From an uncultured Fluviicola sp. (GTDB lineage Bacteria; Bacteroidota; Bacteroidia; Flavobacteriales_D; Crocinitomicaceae): a stretch of DNA of 64,000 nucleotides. Position numbers and translations under genes: made by a program. Below are positions 60,947 to 64,000 of this stretch, piece after piece (within the stretch, counting starts at the first letter, position 1; every line of letters begins with the position of its first letter). Location: positions 1-64,000 of the forward strand of contig CAJVYC010000016.1 of assembly GCA_913009205.1 (NCBI GenBank), written 5' to 3'. A model generated the notes under the pieces. The model was not told the origin of the DNA, searched no databases, and saw only the letters and a program-made list of their open reading frames with translations.

Positions 60947-63900
60947 TTAAATACCTTGTAAGTCAATTTGTCTCATACCTCCGAAGAACTTCAAGACTTT
61001 CGTTAATGGTTCTGAGCCATCTACGCTTGGTACATTAACATGTATCAGGTAAACGCCTCCTGCAACAGGAATACCTCTAAAGTTATTCAAATCCCAGTCA
61101 ATTGATGTAATTGGATTGTCCTTCTTGAACGTTTTGACCAGTTTACCATTCGTGCTGTAGATCTTCACGGTACATCTTTCAGGTAAGTTTGTAATTTTAA
61201 CTTTAGTATCCAATCTATTTCTTTCGTACTCAGAGTAAGCATAGTAAGGGTTAGGAACAACGTTAATCATATCCATTGCACTTACTAATTGATCTTGACT
61301 TCCAACTTCAGTTGCGATATCAGCCATGTCCCAAGAATACATTGGCAAACCACCATTTTGACCAGTTGCAGTGAAGTTTTTGTACTCTTTACTTACACGT
61401 AAGCTAATTTGTACATCCGTCTCAATGTTGTTAGGATCAATTGTATATCCAGGAGCAGCAAGTGGGTAAGCTACCCAGCTAATACTTCCGTATGTATAAC
61501 GCTTTTGAGTTGTGTTATTTGCTTCCACAAGTAACATATCTTGATACAATTGGTTCGTTGCAAGATTCTCTGCTAAAGCAGGAGTATATGCAGGATGATC
61601 GTATCCAACAATATAGTTGTTTATCGTTTTGTTATTGTAGCTATAAACATATACCGGGTGCATACCTCCCAATAATGGAGTTCCTCCATTATCAACAAGA
61701 CTTGATGTAGGATTCCAAATCATATCTGCTCCGTTTTCAGAAACTAAGAATGAATTTTCTCCAAACGCCATGTATAAACGTGCACCAGACTCAAGGTCAA
61801 TTGCATATCCTGGGAACCAACCCATACCTGTCGTTGTTTCTCCCGCAGTTGTACCCTCTTTGTTTACAGAAGTACTTTTACGCATTTCTCCTGGTTCAGC
61901 ACCACCAACGTTCAACGCAGCACTTCTTCCCAATTCAATTATTGGACAACGCGTCCAAAGTGATTTGTCTGAAGTAATAACAATATCAACACTGGGCAAG
62001 AAACTAATTGATGCAGCATTCTTAGCAGAAGTTGGCGTCGCATAGTTGTAATAAGCCATTGGCATGAAGCTAGCTTCGTATCCAACTACTTTATGAGGTG
62101 CAATTCCACCACCTAAGATTGAAGACCATTGTTTGTCTGGATCTGCAAAATTAGCAGGAGCGTTCCAATCCTTATAGTTACAAGGATCTAAATAATCTCT
62201 ATAGAAAGCTGCAGTAGGATCAATACAATCAGAAGGATCGTTTCCGAAATCATCCGTTGTGTATGTTCCAGAACGAATCCAGTTTGTAGGATAGAATGCA
62301 TCATTATCACTAACAAGGCTCAACCAAATCTTAGAACTATCTTCGAAATCAATAGACGAACTTATTAAATCAGTTGTTTTAACTTCTGTACCACCCGATG
62401 ATCCAGCGGGGTCAAAGTATAAGTTTTGATGAATCTCAACAGAAACTCCCCAGTCAGGTATAATTTGTTCATTCTGAGAAGCAATAGTTAAGCTACTCGT
62501 AATTGAATCCGTCATTGCAACACCGTCTTCCATATAAGATCGAATAATAATCCATGATGCAGTATCAGCACCGTTACGTTGGGATACGTTGTAATCTCTA
62601 AATCTACATTCGAATTGACCATCAGCAACATTTAGTGGATCAACCACCTTGATGTTAATTGGACCTTTTCCGTAATCGTAAGAAGGAGTTTCCATATAAC
62701 CATCTTTAATGATAATATCTTTAGACTCTTGTGTCAATTCCAATGCACGATTTCCATTTCCGTGTCCATCCAATCTTGTAATAATTGGACTAGAACCGTA
62801 AGCGATATTTTGTGAAGTACCATCAGCTTCTGGAGTTGGGTTATGAGGAACACCAAGAACAGAAGTTATGGCTGCACCATCATAGCTCAAGAAAGAAGAA
62901 ATATAAGGAATCTTCTGACCTTGAAGTAATAATGGATCGTTTGGATCATATAAGAAAGGAGCTCCAGTATTTAAGTCAGCCATAGCATTATATGCATAAG
63001 CAGTAGCAATGAAGAAGTACTCTTTGTGATTTACTAAAATCTTATCACCTTGAGCAAATTCATCTTCTTGAATTAAAAATGTGTGTTTAATTCCATCATC
63101 AGAACCATCTACTTTCTCAACAGGAATTGAAAAACCTAAATCTTCATCAAATTCAAAGTTGATTAGTCTATCAACACCATTTTTAACATCACACTGCGCA
63201 ACTAAACGAGCTTTAGACACATCTGTAATGTCACCAACACCAGCCTCACTATCAATCATTTGGTAAATTTGGTATCCTTCAAATCTGTAGAATTGATCTA
63301 CACCTGGATCAGTGATATTGATTTCATCTTTTTCAGCGTATCCCTCTTCATAGTTATTCGAAGATGTAGGATTATCAATCATCAATACCAATTGGTTTTC
63401 CAATTCTTGAATTATCAATCTTGGAGCAGCTGGTGGAGAAAGAATCTTGAAACAAGCATCAAACAAAGCTTGCGCTTTCGTATCTGCACTTCTCATCGCA
63501 TTTACAGAAGAGAATGGATCTCCATCAGAACCTCTACCGTAAACAATACCAACAGTAATGTTATTTGTTGCACCCGGTTTTAAAGTAAATGGACCGGCTG
63601 ATTGAACAAAACGTCTATCACCTCCTGGGTTAGGAGTTCCGTTTCCAGGATCAGATTCACTCCAATCAAAACCTAAATCAGCACCTGCTGTTCCCCAACG
63701 AAACGGATCTGAATCCCCCGGGAACATATAATCCGAAGGAGTCGTTGTTACACCAGGAGAACCTGCTGCTCCAGTACCACCATAAAACATCTCAGAACCA
63801 TTCGCCCAAGTACCGCTCATAAAGTTGTAAAATTCAGCAGCTGAATTCGGATCTGATTGTGGATAAGAAGCTGCAGCCGTGTAGTATGTAAATCGACGCA

Positions 63901-64000
63901 TTCCAAAACGTTCATTATCAATAATACTATCTGAATATCCGACACCAATACCTTTATATACAATTCCTGTATCTGCAATTGCAGCATTAACTGTAGGTGT
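60947..64000 (-). CDS. Large secreted protein (partial, runs past right edge)
   Basis: The frame is open through 64000, so the N-terminus lies outside the window; the ATG at 63901 is internal. At least 1017 residues are seen. Middle part: repeats of no known family, with YVYSYNNKTINNYIVGYDHP near the later third; Asp-rich loops suggest Ca binding. The C-terminus (VVPNPYYAYSEYERNRLDTK, then VKIYSTNGKLVKTFKKDNPI and a final VLKFFGGMRQ) resembles a FlgD-Ig or type A-like T9SS end module. It precedes porV as in several Bacteroidota. Role unknown. Confidence 0.8.
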   Translation of the reverse strand, partial: TPTVNAAIADTGIVYKGIGVGYSDSIIDNERFGMRRFTYYTAAASYPQSDPNSAAEFYNFMSGTWANGSEMFYGGTGAAGSPGVTTTPSDYMFPGDSDPFRWGTAGADLGFDWSESDPGNGTPNPGGDRRFVQSAGPFTLKPGATNNITVGIVYGRGSDGDPFSSVNAMRSADTKAQALFDACFKILSPPAAPRLIIQELENQLVLMIDNPTSSNNYEEGYAEKDEINITDPGVDQFYRFEGYQIYQMIDSEAGVGDITDVSKARLVAQCDVKNGVDRLINFEFDEDLGFSIPVEKVDGSDDGIKHTFLIQEDEFAQGDKILVNHKEYFFIATAYAYNAMADLNTGAPFLYDPNDPLLLQGQKIPYISSFLSYDGAAITSVLGVPHNPTPEADGTSQNIAYGSSPIITRLDGHGNGNRALELTQESKDIIIKDGYMETPSYDYGKGPINIKVVDPLNVADGQFECRFRDYNVSQRNGADTASWIIIRSYMEDGVAMTDSITSSLTIASQNEQIIPDWGVSVEIHQNLYFDPAGSSGGTEVKTTDLISSSIDFEDSSKIWLSLVSDNDAFYPTNWIRSGTYTTDDFGNDPSDCIDPTAAFYRDYLDPCNYKDWNAPANFADPDKQWSSILGGGIAPHKVVGYEASFMPMAYYNYATPTSAKNAASISFLPSVDIVITSDKSLWTRCPIIELGRSAALNVGGAEPGEMRKSTSVNKEGTTAGETTTGMGWFPGYAIDLESGARLYMAFGENSFLVSENGADMIWNPTSSLVDNGGTPLLGGMHPVYVYSYNNKTINNYIVGYDHPAYTPALAENLATNQLYQDMLLVEANNTTQKRYTYGSISWVAYPLAAPGYTIDPNNIETDVQISLRVSKEYKNFTATGQNGGLPMYSWDMADIATEVGSQDQLVSAMDMINVVPNPYYAYSEYERNRLDTKVKITNLPERCTVKIYSTNGKLVKTFKKDNPITSIDWDLNNFRGIPVAGGVYLIHVNVPSVDGSEPLTKVLKFFGGMRQIDLQGI

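Noticed and set aside
1-64000. Prophage, insertion sequence or defence island
   Set aside because: No transposase, integrase, restriction or phage-like gene was found; the AlbA_2 protein alone is not enough evidence for defence.

Overview
This window reads as chromosomal DNA from a marine- or freshwater-type member of the Bacteroidota, most likely Flavobacteriales near the Fluviicola/Crocinitomicaceae group. The placement is inferred from gene content, not from a marker tree. Supporting signs are AT-rich DNA, promoters of the Bacteroidota form TTG-N19/20-TAnnTTTG, several type IX secretion system (T9SS) genes with large secreted cargo carrying type A or type B sorting domains, menaquinone genes, a complete Na+-translocating NADH:quinone reductase, and a SusC-like TonB receptor. 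No tRNA, rRNA, CRISPR array, integrase or insertion sequence was recognised.

Layout. 1-390 holds three tandem copies of a minus-strand promoter plus hairpin, firing off the left edge. 391-1373 has small genes, one apparently frameshifted. 1374-5456 is a compact minus-strand operon (nitronate monooxygenase, DUF4442 thioesterase-like, rhodanese, DUF368 lipid flippase, aroE, AlbA_2 protein). menA-menC run on the plus strand (5526-7467), followed by a decayed zinc-ribbon gene. Then come a TonB receptor and Tex (minus), a small c-type cytochrome lipoprotein, a CoA transferase/acetyltransferase pair (plus), and two unknown genes.

16029-34728 is dominated by secreted proteins: an Omp28-like type A cargo, an SBBP/PKD type B cargo, two paralogous type B proteins on opposite strands, and a VWD-domain protein with a Pro/Thr/Arg-rich tail. 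Between them lie an M42 peptidase, a second nitronate monooxygenase, an M16 peptidase pair, a family 9 glycosyltransferase and an acetyltransferase. 34868-41014 is the nqrABCDEF operon (minus). It faces apaG across a region with a long perfect palindrome.

41610-51156 holds a TPR protein, pruA, a frameshifted remnant, a lipoprotein, and the phenylacetyl-CoA epoxidase genes paaABCD (minus). These are divergent from two tandem paaE-like reductases and a short-chain dehydrogenase (plus). 51300-55378 is a sigma factor, a small membrane protein, a PorP/SprF-family protein and a PorE-like TPR/PD40/OmpA protein with an extra DUF1573 domain: a possible T9SS regulation and anchoring cluster. Two tandem membrane acyltransferase-like genes, an SGNH hydrolase, a HIT protein, greA, a PorV-like gene and a large secreted protein cut by the right edge complete the window.

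Functional themes are energy metabolism (menaquinone feeding Na+-NQR), aromatic and proline catabolism (paa, pruA), and T9SS-dependent surface display. The most unusual items are the triple promoter-hairpin array, the greA promoter that reads straight into a terminator-like hairpin, the tandem paaE genes, the PorE-DUF1573 fusion, the duplicated type B surface proteins, and the two G8 tracts inside nqr genes.
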